From Planctomycetota bacterium (lineage in GTDB: Bacteria > Planctomycetota > UBA1135 > GCA-002748355), in contig NYZE01000074.1 in NCBI GenBank assembly GCA_002685965.1, positions 1 to 36,894 of the forward strand: a DNA stretch of 36,894 nucleotides, in the 5' to 3' direction. Both the position numbers and the translations under genes were made by a program. The notes beneath the pieces are model-generated. The model saw only the letters and a program-made list of their open reading frames with translations, did not search any database and was not told the origin of the DNA. This document shows positions 1-7,906 of the stretch, one piece after another (positions within the stretch are counted from its first letter, which is position 1; the number at the start of each line of letters is the position of its first letter).

Positions 1-1103
1 CCGCGCTACCCCAGTCCGAACGCATCGACCTGCACCTAGACGAGCGTGCGGCACCGCTACGCGACGACTATCGCGTCGGCTTCACCTACTCCGATTGCTT
101 CGTCGACGACGCGCGGCTCGTCGTGCTGACAGCGCGCGATGCGGCCGACAGGGGCGCCATCGTGCGCACGCGCTGCGAGTGCCAGCACGCCAAACGTGAA
201 GATAACGCGTGGGTGCTGTCGCTCGAGAGCCACGACACGACCGAAACCGTTCGCGCGCGCACGCTTATCAACTCCTGCGGCCCCTGGGTCCGCAGCTTCC
301 TCGACCGGATCGGTGTGCCATCACGCCACAACGTACGCCTCGTCAAAGGTAGCCACATCGTCGTGCCACGGCTGTACGAGGGTGACCACGCCTTCCTGCT
401 GCAGAACACAGACGACCGCGTGACCTTCGTCATCCCGTTCCACGATCAGTTCACACTGATCGGCACGACCGAAGTCGCCGTCACCGACGCACACAACCCG
501 CAGTGTTCCGACGAAGAGGCGCGCTACCTGTGTGACGCAGTCAACCGCTACTTCCGCGTGCCGGTCACGGTGGACTCGATCCTGTGGAGCTACGCCGGCG
601 TGCGACCGTTGTTCGACGACGGCAGCTCCAAGATGTCCCGCGTCACGCGCGACTACGCCCTCGAACTCGATGTCCATGGCGCACCGATCCTGACGGTCTT
701 CGGCGGCAAGCTCACGACCTACAGAAGCCTGTCCGAGAAGGCTGTCGACAAGTTGCGGCCGTGGTTGCCCGAGGCGGGCCCTACCTGGACCGCGACGGCG
801 CCGCTTCCCGGCGGCGACATGTCAGCCACACAAGCCGCGAGCCTCGGCGAAGAACTCGCCAGAGCCCACAGTGCAGTCGAACCCGCGACGCTGCGCGCAC
901 TACTGCGCCGCCACGGTAGTCGCGCCCGGGAGATCCTCGAGGCATGCGGTGGTGACCTCGGCGCCATTCGGGCCGGCAACCTGACCGACCAAGAAGCAGC
1001 CTGGTTGGTCGAACACGAGTGGGCCAAGACCGACGAAGACCTGCTCTGGCGTCGGACGAAGGCTGGACTCAGCTCGCTAGTACGCGATCCGGACGGTCGC
1101 TGA
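1..1103 (+). CDS. glpD: Glycerol-3-phosphate dehydrogenase GlpD, 5'-truncated by the window
   Basis: This is the FAD-dependent, membrane-associated enzyme that oxidises sn-glycerol 3-phosphate to dihydroxyacetone phosphate and feeds electrons to quinone. The frame is open from base 3, and about 366 C-terminal residues are present. The N-terminal FAD dinucleotide motif lies outside the window. Early in the visible part is a YSDCFVDDARLV segment typical of the family (W is usual where F stands). A GGKLTTYR segment near residue 235 is the conserved C-terminal FAD contact, and the end carries an [11 protein letters not shown] motif of the C-terminal DAO cap domain. The stop lies 35 bases inside the convergent phosphodiesterase gene. 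Together with glpK and the phosphodiesterase it forms a glycerol/glycerophosphodiester locus. The identification is firm; the true start is unknown. Confidence 0.93.
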   Translation, partial: ALPQSERIDLHLDERAAPLRDDYRVGFTYSDCFVDDARLVVLTARDAADRGAIVRTRCECQHAKREDNAWVLSLESHDTTETVRARTLINSCGPWVRSFLDRIGVPSRHNVRLVKGSHIVVPRLYEGDHAFLLQNTDDRVTFVIPFHDQFTLIGTTEVAVTDAHNPQCSDEEARYLCDAVNRYFRVPVTVDSILWSYAGVRPLFDDGSSKMSRVTRDYALELDVHGAPILTVFGGKLTTYRSLSEKAVDKLRPWLPEAGPTWTATAPLPGGDMSATQAASLGEELARAHSAVEPATLRALLRRHGSRAREILEACGGDLGAIRAGNLTDQEAAWLVEHEWAKTDEDLLWRRTKAGLSSLVRDPDGR

Positions 1104-1779
1104 ACACCGCGTCGACACCGGTTTCGACGAGGAAGCGTGCCCGTTCGGGATCGTTGACCGTGTAAGCGCAGAGCGAACGCCCCGTGTTCTTGACGCTGTC
1201 GATCGCAGCTACCGTCAGCGAACCGGCCCAGACGTGCACGCTCTCGCACTTCAACTCGCGCGCAACGCTGTCCCACCGCCCGGGCAAGATGACCACGAGC
1301 AGCGCGCGTGGCACGTCCGGCGCCGCCGCGAGCGCTGCACCGAGCGTTGTCGTCGAGAAGCTCGACACGCTGTGACGACCGCGCTCGGCGACCGCGCGGG
1401 CGACGACGCGTCCGGTCTCCGATTCCACTCCGGGGCACGGCTTGATTTCGCAGATGGCCTCGAGGCCGAGTGCGTCGCACCGATCCAGCACGGCACCGAG
1501 CGTCGGAATGGGTTCGCCCGCGAACGCGTCATCGAACCATGAACCCGCATCGAGTGCGGCCAGCTCTTCGGCCGTCGCTTCCGCGACCGAACCACTCGCG
1601 CCGGTCGTCCGCTCGAGCGTGTCGTCGTGAATCACGAACGGTGTGCCATCGGCGGCGAGCTTGACGTCGAATTCGACCACGAGCAGACCGAGCCGCGCCG
1701 CAGTCTCGATCGATGCGAGCGTGTTTTCCGGCGCGTAGCCACACGCACCGCGGTGGCCGATTACTGATGTTGGTTGCAT
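1069..1779 (-). CDS. ugpQ: Cytosolic glycerophosphodiester phosphodiesterase (UgpQ/GlpQ family)
   Basis: The enzyme hydrolyses glycerophosphodiesters such as glycerophosphoethanolamine to glycerol 3-phosphate plus an alcohol. The 236-residue protein is a single GDPD TIM barrel. It shows the HRG motif at residues 9-11, PENT at 17-20, the metal-binding E-F-D at 36-38 and HD at 51-52. A late segment reading [26 protein letters not shown] is the usual barrel end. There is no signal peptide and the length matches cytosolic UgpQ rather than periplasmic GlpQ. The ATG at 1777-1779 puts the HRG motif right at the N-terminus; a longer upstream frame has no family similarity. It is divergent from glpK with 30 bp between start codons, and its 3' end overlaps glpD by 35 bp tail to tail. 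Its product is the substrate of GlpD. Confidence 0.9.
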   Translation of the reverse strand: MQPTSVIGHRGACGYAPENTLASIETAARLGLLVVEFDVKLAADGTPFVIHDDTLERTTGASGSVAEATAEELAALDAGSWFDDAFAGEPIPTLGAVLDRCDALGLEAICEIKPCPGVESETGRVVARAVAERGRHSVSSFSTTTLGAALAAAPDVPRALLVVILPGRWDSVARELKCESVHVWAGSLTVAAIDSVKNTGRSLCAYTVNDPERARFLVETGVDAVFSDRPDRVLAS

Positions 1780-1809
1780 GGAACGAAGTGTCCCCCGAAG
1801 AATAGCGGC

Positions 1810-3288
1810 ATGAGCGCGCGCTTCATCCTCGCGATCGACCAGGGCACGACGAGCACGCGGGCCATCGTGTTCGACGAAGACGGCCGGCCCGTCGCGACCG
1901 CGCAGAGAGAGCTGCCGCAGAGCTATCCGGCGTTGGGACAGGTCGAACACTCGCCGGCAGAGATCTGGAGCGCAACCCTCGAGGTCTGCCGCGGCGCGCT
2001 CAGAGAGTGCCCGGGCGAGGTCGTGGCGATTGGTATCACCAACCAGCGCGAAACAACGATCGTCTGGGACCGGGCAACCGGTGAGCCGCTGCACGACGCC
2101 ATCGTGTGGCAGGACCGCCGCACCGCGAAGTTCTGTGACTCGCTCCGTGCGGACGGCCACGAGGAGGCGGTCACACGAAAGACCGGGCTGTTGCTCGACC
2201 CGTATTTTTCGGGCACCAAGGTTCGGTGGATCCTCGACAACGTTGCCGGTGCCCGCGACGCCGCGATGGCTGGCCGTCTCGCCTTTGGCACTGTCGACTG
2301 CTTCCTCCTCTGGAAGCTCACTGGTGGGACGGTGCACGCGACGGATGCGACCAATGCCTCACGCACGCTGCTTTACGACATCGGCGCAGGTGGGTGGGAC
2401 CAAGAACTGTGCGACCTGATTGGCGTTCCGATAAGCCTGCTGCCCGAGGTCCTCGACAACGCCGCGGACTTCGGCGCGACCGATGCCTCGCTGTTCGGAC
2501 GCTCCATCCCGATCACCGGCATGGCCGGCGACCAGCAGGCGGCCGCGCTCGGCCAGGCGTGCCTCACGCCGGGCATGATCAAGAGCACCTACGGCACGGG
2601 CTGCTTCGCCCTAATCAACACGGGCACGCACCTCGTTCCATCGCGCAATCGACTGCTGTCGACGATCGCTTACCGGCTCGGCGGCGAGACGCGCTACGCA
2701 CTCGAAGGCAGCATCTTCGCCGCGGGCTCGACCGTGCAATGGCTGCGCGACGGACTCGGCCTGATCGACAGCGTGCAGCAGAGCGAGGCGCTCGCACGCG
2801 CCGCTGATCCAGAGAGTCGCGTCTACCTCGTCCCCGCCTTCACTGGCCTCGGCGCACCGCACTGGGATCCCTACGCCCGCGGCACGCTGTCGGGGCTGAC
2901 GCGCGGCACCTCGCGCGCCGAGGTCATGCGTGCGGCGCTCGAGAGCGTCGGCTACCAAACCCGGGACCTGCTCGCGGCGATGCGAGCCGACGGGGCGGCC
3001 GAAATCGCGTCCCTGCGCGTCGACGGAGGCATGGCCGAGAACGACTTCGCAATGCAGTTCCTGGCCGACATCCTCGGCGTCGTCGTCGAGCGTCCGGTCG
3101 TGACCGAGACCACCGCGCTCGGCGCCGCGTTCCTGGCCGGGCTAGGCCATGGGATCTGGAACACCGACACGGTCGCCGCACAGTGGAAACTCGAGCGGAG
3201 CTTCGAACCGACGATGGACGCAAGCGAGCGCGAAGAGCGCTACGCTGGTTGGCAGGCCGCGGTCGCACGCACCCTGACTGGCGCGTGA
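1810..3288 (+). CDS. glpK: Glycerol kinase
   Basis: It phosphorylates glycerol with ATP to sn-glycerol 3-phosphate, the substrate of GlpD. The 492-residue FGGY-family protein has the N-terminal phosphate-binding loop with DQGTTSTR at residues 10-17, the glycerol-contact QRETT and VWQDRR segments, [10 protein letters not shown], the AGDQQAALGQ-like segment carrying the catalytic Asp-Gln pair, GTYGTG-type ATP-site residues (STYGTGCF), and the C-terminal [11 protein letters not shown] motif. Length is normal (about 500). The ATG at 1810 is chosen because family similarity begins at residue 4. An in-frame TTG 36 bases upstream would overlap the divergent phosphodiesterase gene. No strong ribosome binding site is visible. 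The 30-bp gap with the divergent gene suggests shared control of the glycerol genes. Confidence 0.96.
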   Translation: MSARFILAIDQGTTSTRAIVFDEDGRPVATAQRELPQSYPALGQVEHSPAEIWSATLEVCRGALRECPGEVVAIGITNQRETTIVWDRATGEPLHDAIVWQDRRTAKFCDSLRADGHEEAVTRKTGLLLDPYFSGTKVRWILDNVAGARDAAMAGRLAFGTVDCFLLWKLTGGTVHATDATNASRTLLYDIGAGGWDQELCDLIGVPISLLPEVLDNAADFGATDASLFGRSIPITGMAGDQQAAALGQACLTPGMIKSTYGTGCFALINTGTHLVPSRNRLLSTIAYRLGGETRYALEGSIFAAGSTVQWLRDGLGLIDSVQQSEALARAADPESRVYLVPAFTGLGAPHWDPYARGTLSGLTRGTSRAEVMRAALESVGYQTRDLLAAMRADGAAEIASLRVDGGMAENDFAMQFLADILGVVVERPVVTETTALGAAFLAGLGHGIWNTDTVAAQWKLERSFEPTMDASEREERYAGWQAAVARTLTGA

Positions 3289-3300
3289 CCTGACACTGAT

Positions 3301-3331
3301 GATGACTAGCAGTTTCTTGCTGCTAGCCGTC
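3301..3331. terminator. Stem-loop between convergent glpK and clpS
   Basis: Bases 3306-3312 (CTAGCAG) pair with 3320-3326 (CTGCTAG) around a 7-base loop. After one A-C mismatch, 3301-3304 continue to pair with 3328-3331, including one G-U. The stem sits 13 bases after the glpK stop and covers the clpS stop codon. There is no T-tract. Its position and symmetry suggest a bidirectional terminator; this is inference from one sequence. Confidence 0.4.
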
Positions 3332-3619
3332 TACCTGCTCGAGCGTCGTCTTCAGATAGAACGCTTGCAGCTTTGCCAGATAGACCTCGGCCTGTTCACG
3401 ACCGCCGGTCCAGACAACGCTCTGTCCCGTCTCGTGGACCTCGAGCATCAACTGCTCGGCCCTGGTCCGCGCGTAGCCAAAAACCTTGATCAACACGTTG
3501 GTGACGTAGGTCATCAGCGTGATCGGATCGTCCCAGACAATCACATTCCACGGCCGCGCCGTCTTGGTACGCGTCTCGGTCTTCTCTTTGACCCGCGTCT
3601 TGGTCTCTGACCCAGCCAT
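3323..3619 (-). CDS. clpS: ATP-dependent Clp protease adaptor ClpS
   Basis: ClpS delivers N-end-rule substrates to the ClpAP or ClpCP protease in the cytosol. The 98-residue protein has a lysine/threonine-rich unstructured N-terminus of about 22 residues, then the ClpS core PWNVIVWDDPITLMTYV and a LEVHETG segment with the conserved His of the N-degron pocket. The WDDP form of the core resembles the version I recall from actinobacteria rather than the enterobacterial NDD(Y/F)TPM form. The start at 3617-3619 is the ATG directly before the charged tail; the longer open frame upstream overlaps the mutase gene and lacks similarity. It lies 53 bp downstream of the mutase gene on the same strand. 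No clpA, clpC or clpP is in the window. Confidence 0.9.
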   Translation of the reverse strand: MAGSETKTRVKEKTETRTKTARPWNVIVWDDPITLMTYVTNVLIKVFGYARTRAEQLMLEVHETGQSVVWTGGREQAEVYLAKLQAFYLKTTLEQVDG

Positions 3620-3672
3620 CACCGCAGAGTCTACGCAGACAGCCTCGGCCCGCGACCCTCCGTGCTCCGCCG

Positions 3673-5337
3673 CTACAAACCGACGCTCGGACGATAGCTG
3701 CCAAAGACCCGCTCCAGCCGAGTGCAGATCTCGCCGACGGTCGCGAGGCTCTCGACGGCAGCGAGGATGGCCGGCATCAGGTTGTCCTGGCCCCGCGCCT
3801 GCTGCTCGACGGCGTCGAGGGCCACCTCGACAGCAGCGCTGTCCCGCTGGCGCCGACACTCCTCGAGGTCGGCGAGCGTTTGCCGCTGCATCTGGGCGTC
3901 GACCCGGAACACCTCCGGCGCTTCCTCTTCGGTCAGGTAGTCATTGACGCCCACGATGGTGCGCTCACCGCTCTCGACCATGCGGTGGTGGCGCATCGCC
4001 GAACGATGGATCTCGTCCTGGTAGAAGCCTTGCTCGATCGCCTTGGTCGCCCCACCGAGATCATCGATACGCGCGATCAACGCGAGCGCTTGCGCCTCGA
4101 GCTCGTCGGTCAACGCTTCGATCAGCGGCGAACCGCCGAGGGGATCGATGACGCTCGCAACGCCGGACTCGTGCGCTAGCACCTGCTGCGTGCGTAGCGC
4201 CGTACGCACGGCGTTCTCGGTCGGCAGCCCGAGCGCTTCGTCGAAGCTGTTCGTGTGCAGGCTCTGCGTGCCGCCGAGCACGGCCGAAAGCGCCTGCACG
4301 GTCACGCGTGCAATGTTGTTGAGCGGCTGCTGGCTCGTCAGCGTGCTGCCTGCCGTCTGCGTGTGGAAGCGCAGCATGCGCGCCTTTTCCTCGGTCACCC
4401 CAAAGCGCTGTGTCATCAGACCGGCCCAGACCCGCCGTGCGGCGCGGAACTTGGCGACCTCTTCGAAGAAGTCGTTGTGCGCGTTGAAGAAGAACGACAA
4501 GCGCTGGCCGAACCGGTTCGGATCCAGGCCCTTGGCGACCGCGGCTTCGACGTAGGCAATCCCGTTGGCCAGCGTGAAAGCTAGCTCCTGCACGGCGGTC
4601 GCCCCAGCCTCGCGGATGTGGTAGCCAGAGATCGAGATCGTGTTCCAGCTCGGCATGTGCTCCCCGGCCCACTCGAACACGTCGGTAATTAGCCGCATGC
4701 TGCCGTCGACGCGGAAGCGATAGGTGCCGCGTGCCGCATACTCCTTGAGGATGTCGTTCTGCACGGTGCCGCGCAGGCTCGTCGCCGCGATGCCGCGCCG
4801 CTTGGCCACCGCAACGTAGAGCGCCAGGAGCACCGCAGCGGTCGCGTTGATGGTCATCGACGTCGACACGCTGTCGAGCGGGATACCATCGAGTAATCGC
4901 TCCATGTCGAGCAGCGAGTTGATCGGCACACCGACCTTGCCAACCTCGGGCCGCGCCAGCGCATGATCGGACTCGTAGCCCATTTGCGTGGGCAGGTCGA
5001 ACGCTACCGACAAGCCGGCCTGGCCGTTGGCCAAGAGATAGCGGAAGCGTTCGTTGGTCTGCCGCGCCGACCCGAAGCCCGAGTACTGGCGCATCGTCCA
5101 CAACCTGCCGCGATACATGCTCGCTTGCACGCCACGGGTGTAGGGCTGGGTCCCAGGCAGCCCTTCGCCGCCGCCATAGAGCGGCTCTAGCTCGATCCCG
5201 GACAGGGTCTCGAAGCGCGGAGCACGCTCCGGCCGCTTTTCGACCGCCGGCTCGTAGACGTCGGTCCGCCAGTCGGACGCGGGCTCGGATGAATCATGGT
5301 CGGATGACAAGACTCGGATTCTAGGGCCGTGTAGCAC
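3673..5337 (-). CDS. Methylmalonyl-CoA mutase-type large (catalytic) subunit
   Basis: This is an adenosylcobalamin-dependent acyl-CoA mutase catalytic subunit, interconverting (R)-methylmalonyl-CoA and succinyl-CoA if the substrate call is right. The 554 residues form only the acyl-CoA-binding TIM barrel and linker; the B12-binding domain is absent, so a separate small subunit is required. The motif RQYSGFG carries Tyr85, ARGTY carries Arg203 and SISGYH carries His240. Their spacing (118 and 37) equals that of Tyr89, Arg207 and His244 of the Propionibacterium enzyme, as I remember it. Isobutyryl- and hydroxyisobutyryl-CoA mutases differ at the first two. The GTG at 5335-5337 is the farthest start; a TTG at codon 10 is possible and neither has a clear ribosome binding site. 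clpS follows on the same strand. Confidence 0.9.
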   Translation of the reverse strand: MLHGPRIRVLSSDHDSSEPASDWRTDVYEPAVEKRPERAPRFETLSGIELEPLYGGGEGLPGTQPYTRGVQASMYRGRLWTMRQYSGFGSARQTNERFRYLLANGQAGLSVAFDLPTQMGYESDHALARPEVGKVGVPINSLLDMERLLDGIPLDSVSTSMTINATAAVLLALYVAVAKRRGIAATSLRGTVQNDILKEYAARGTYRFRVDGSMRLITDVFEWAGEHMPSWNTISISGYHIREAGATAVQELAFTLANGIAYVEAAVAKGLDPNRFGQRLSFFFNAHNDFFEEVAKFRAARRVWAGLMTQRFGVTEEKARMLRFHTQTAGSTLTSQQPLNNIARVTVQALSAVLGGTQSLHTNSFDEALGLPTENAVRTALRTQQVLAHESGVASVIDPLGGSPLIEALTDELEAQALALIARIDDLGGATKAIEQGFYQDEIHRSAMRHHRMVESGERTIVGVNDYLTEEEAPEVFRVDAQMQRQTLADLEECRRQRDSAAVEVALDAVEQQARGQDNLMPAILAAVESLATVGEICTRLERVFGSYRPSVGL

Positions 5338-5414
5338 GATCGGCAGCAGGATGACTCAAGTCTCCGCGCCGAACGGTCGATAGGAGCGACGGTATCGGGT
5401 CGAGTGTCGAGAAT

Positions 5415-5627
5415 ATGGGCAGTGCAATCACGAGAGTACCAGTCAGTCGGGAAAGGCGTCCCTTGACGTCGACTGAGATCCTGGCCACTCCAGCCCATGG
5501 ATGTCCCGTCTGTGGCAGCCGCATGTCGAGTCGCGAGCTGTCCAATCGGGATGGCGCCGTGTTGCTCCAGGTTCGTTGCGACCCATGCGGGTCGACCGGA
5601 CACACAGCGCGCCCGATCGATAGTTGA
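5415..5627 (+). CDS. Small zinc-ribbon protein of unknown function
   Basis: A 70-residue ORF fills the only otherwise empty stretch of about 300 bases in the window. It encodes two knuckles, CPVC at residues 30-33 and CDPC at 55-58, with 21 residues between them. This is the spacing of a classic zinc ribbon; the intervening stretch contains short hydrophobic runs that could be beta strands. The N-terminal 28 residues are basic and probably disordered. It is not a shadow: no other gene occupies this stretch on either strand. It starts 77 bp from the divergent mutase start and its stop coincides with a strong stem-loop shared with the convergent pseudouridine synthase gene. The ATG has only a weak GAG upstream. 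The role is unknown; nucleic-acid or ribosome binding would be usual for such ribbons. Confidence 0.6.
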   Translation: MGSAITRVPVSRERRPLTSTEILATPAHGCPVCGSRMSSRELSNRDGAVLLQVRCDPCGSTGHTARPIDS

Positions 5628-5671
5628 GCTGGGAGTGACTGCGCCTATTGGCGCAGCCACTCCAGCAGCTC
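5626..5671. terminator. Strong stem-loop between convergent zinc-ribbon and rluA-family genes
   Basis: Three consecutive arms pair: GAGCTG (5626-5631) with CAGCTC (5666-5671), GGAGTG (5632-5637) with CACTCC (5658-5663), and CTGCGCC (5639-5645) with GGCGCAG (5650-5656). A TATT tetraloop closes the stem. There is one A-C mismatch and a 2-base bulge, giving 19 base pairs. It covers the stop codons of both flanking genes. No T-tract follows on either strand. It is likely a bidirectional terminator or 3'-end stabiliser. Confidence 0.6.
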
Positions 5672-6607
5672 CGCCATGTCGTCCGGCAGTCGAGCTTCGA
5701 ACGAGAGCTCCTGACCGCCGACTGGATGCCGAAACCCCAAGACCGCAGCGTGCAGACACTGCCGCCCAGGATCCGGTGCCCCCTTCGGCAGCTCGCCCGA
5801 GATACGGCGTGACTTGTATACGGCATCCCGCACGACCGGATGCCCTACCGAAGTCAGGTGCACGCGGATCTGGTGTGTGCGACCCGTGCGTGGGCGACAC
5901 AACAGGTAGGCGAAGTCCGTGAAGCGCTCCACAACTTCGTAGTAAGTCGATGCGTCCCGCCCTCCCTCGCTGACGATGCACATGCGGCCAGCCTGCGTCG
6001 CGTGCCGACCGATTTCCGTCTCGATCCACTCGGAATGAAAGCGTGGCAGGCCAAACACGATGGCCCGGTACTCCTTGGCCACCTGGCGCGCCTTGAACTG
6101 CCGCTGTAGCTCGACGAAGGCACTCTCGGTCTTGGCCAGCACGATGGTCCCGGAGGTCAGCTTGTCGAGGCGGTGCACGACACCGGGACGGTCATCGCCG
6201 CTCAGCGCCGGCAGCGGCGCCCCACAGTGCACCTCGGCCGCCTGCGACAGCGTGCCCCAACGCACGCCCCCAGATGGATGGGTTGCCATGCCAGCTGGCT
6301 TGTCAACGACGAGCAGGTCCTCGTCCTCGAACAGGACCGTCAACTTGGGGAGCTCGGTGTCACCCCCAGGCCGCAGCCGGTGACGTTCCTCGAGGCGGAT
6401 GTCGATCTCCGTCTTGGCGGCCATCGGGTGCCGGGCAAGGACCTGCTCGCCCCCCGCCGTCACGAAGCCGCCATCGATGAGTTCACGCAGGTAGGAGCGG
6501 CTGTGTTCCGGGAACAGGGCGGCCAGTACACGGTCGAGCCGAATACCATCCAACTCCGCCGGCACCAGGAGCTTCCTGGTGTCAGACGGCACAGAACCTC
6601 CGACCAC
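5645..6607 (-). CDS. RluA-family 23S rRNA/tRNA pseudouridine synthase
   Basis: It isomerises uridine to pseudouridine in structured RNA, most likely 23S rRNA. The 320-residue protein has an N-terminal S4 RNA-binding domain (about residues 20-75, with SRSYLRELIDGGFV) and the RluA catalytic domain. The latter carries VVDKPAGMATHPS at 100-112, GVVHRLDKLTSG with catalytic Asp148, and RTGRTHQIRVHL. In most relatives the residue after HRLDK is Asp, Glu or Gly; here it is Leu. The presence of S4 and the length favour the RluD-like group, but the target base cannot be read from sequence. Start choice is GTG 6605-6607, with GAGGT six bases upstream. A second GTG at 6590-6592 follows GGAGGT four bases away. 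It is divergent from the HD-GYP gene with 54 bp between. Confidence 0.92.
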   Translation of the reverse strand: MVGGSVPSDTRKLLVPAELDGIRLDRVLAALFPEHSRSYLRELIDGGFVTAGGEQVLARHPMAAKTEIDIRLEERHRLRPGGDTELPKLTVLFEDEDLLVVDKPAGMATHPSGGVRWGTLSQAAEVHCGAPLPALSGDDRPGVVHRLDKLTSGTIVLAKTESAFVELQRQFKARQVAKEYRAIVFGLPRFHSEWIETEIGRHATQAGRMCIVSEGGRDASTYYEVVERFTDFAYLLCRPRTGRTHQIRVHLTSVGHPVVRDAVYKSRRISGELPKGAPDPGRQCLHAAVLGFRHPVGGQELSFEARLPDDMAELLEWLRQ

Positions 6608-6661
6608 ACCGCGACCTCGCTACATACTTCATGCTCTCCTCCGGCAGCCCTACGTTATAGG

Positions 6662-7726
6662 ATGCCGGCCATCAGCGCGTCGCCGACAGACCAGGCTGGA
6701 ACTCAGGAAGCCACGCTTCGGGCTCTTCTCGTCGAGGACGAGATCGAACTGGGCCGGAACCTGAGCCGCTATCTCGAGTGCCATGGGTTCACCATTGTCT
6801 CCGCGAGCACCCTCGACGACGGACTGAGCATCCTCGAAGGCGACACCCCGCTCGATGTCGTCGTGACGGACATCTACCTCGACGAGCGTGGGGAGGTCCC
6901 GGGGGGGCACCGCATCGCGCAGGCCGCCAGGCGGCGGGTGCCGCCGACGCCCGTCATTCTCCTGACCGGCCGGCCGTCGCTCGATGCCGCCCTGGAGGGA
7001 CTGCGCGAGCAGGTCTTCGACTTCCTGACCAAGCCCGTCTCGATGCAGGTGCTGGCCGAACGCGCCCGTCGCGCGGTCGAGGAACAGCGTCTGCAGCAGC
7101 GCCTGGCCGAACTGGAGGAGGTGACTCGCCTCCTGTCGCGGATCCTCCCGAACGCGATCGAAGCCAAGGACCCGTCGACGCGCGGCCACTCCGACCGCGT
7201 CGCCGACTACGCCGACACGCTGGGCAGCCGCTGCGGCCTCGATGACGAGGAACGGCGTGATCTGCGCCTCGCGTCGATGCTCCACGACGTCGGCAAGATC
7301 GGCGTTCCCGAGGCGATCCTGACCAAGCCGGGCGCGCTGACGCGCTCGGAGCGCGTGGAGATCGAAAAGCACCCCGAGATCGGCTTCCGCATCCTGGAAC
7401 CGATGCAGCACTTCCCCCGCGTGCGCGACTGGGTCTTCCAGCATCACGAGCACTGGGATGGTCACGGCTATCCATGCGGCCTCGTCGGCGACGAAGTCGC
7501 ACTGCCAGGGCGCATCCTGATTCTCGCCGAGGTCTTCGATGCCCTCGCGACGGCCCGTAGCTACAAGTCGGCCTGGCCCCGCGCCAAGATCGCCGACTTC
7601 TTCGAGGAGGACAAAGGCAGCCACTTTGACCCGGATCTGTCCATGATCGTCGCCACCGGAGTCCGCGAGTTCGGTGCCGGCTTCTTCCGGGCCAGCAGCG
7701 ACGACAGCCAGCAAACGCTCTTCTAG
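6662..7726 (+). CDS. Response regulator with REC and HD-GYP (c-di-GMP phosphodiesterase) domains
   Basis: A phosphorylation-controlled output protein predicted to hydrolyse cyclic di-GMP. The REC domain spans about residues 18-140: acidic pair E25/D26, phospho-acceptor D70 in DVVVTDIYL, T102 and K124. A helical linker leads to the HD-GYP domain (about 160-354): H176, the HD pair H208-D209, H237, H261-H262 and the signature DGHGYP at 266-271, so the metal ligands and GYP tripeptide are present. In the later segment LAEVFDA the Asp usual in VADxFDA is Glu290; this may be a conservative ligand change. No membrane segment or DNA-binding domain is present. The ATG at 6662 lacks a ribosome binding site, and the longer frame upstream overlaps the divergent rluA-type gene. 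No partner histidine kinase is adjacent, so it is an orphan here. Confidence 0.93.
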   Translation: MPAISASPTDQAGTQEATLRALLVEDEIELGRNLSRYLECHGFTIVSASTLDDGLSILEGDTPLDVVVTDIYLDERGEVPGGHRIAQAARRRVPPTPVILLTGRPSLDAALEGLREQVFDFLTKPVSMQVLAERARRAVEEQRLQQRLAELEEVTRLLSRILPNAIEAKDPSTRGHSDRVADYADTLGSRCGLDDEERRDLRLASMLHDVGKIGVPEAILTKPGALTRSERVEIEKHPEIGFRILEPMQHFPRVRDWVFQHHEHWDGHGYPCGLVGDEVALPGRILILAEVFDALATARSYKSAWPRAKIADFFEEDKGSHFDPDLSMIVATGVREFGAGFFRASSDDSQQTLF

Positions 7727-7906
7727 CTCGACCCATAGCGGCCCCGCGAGCCCCTTCGAAACTGCACGGGTTGCGATTCACGGCCCTGCCGGTAACCTCC
7801 CGCAAGTAGGTTGCTATCGGGACAGCCCACCCCTGCTGCCCTGTCGGCCGACCGGTACCCCGGCCCCGGGGCCCCGGTTCCCGCCTTTGTTGCTACGAGG
7901 ACCGTA

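Noticed and set aside
6578-6589. GGTGTCAGACGG, similar to the core of the palindrome at 33175
   Set aside because: Only the first ten bases match, there is no inverted second half, and it lies in the coding start of the pseudouridine synthase gene.
7846-7882. Run of CCGG/GGCC in the leader of the FGE-fold gene that can fold on itself
   Set aside because: Several alternative short stems compete and none stands out; low-complexity GC-rich sequence explains it.
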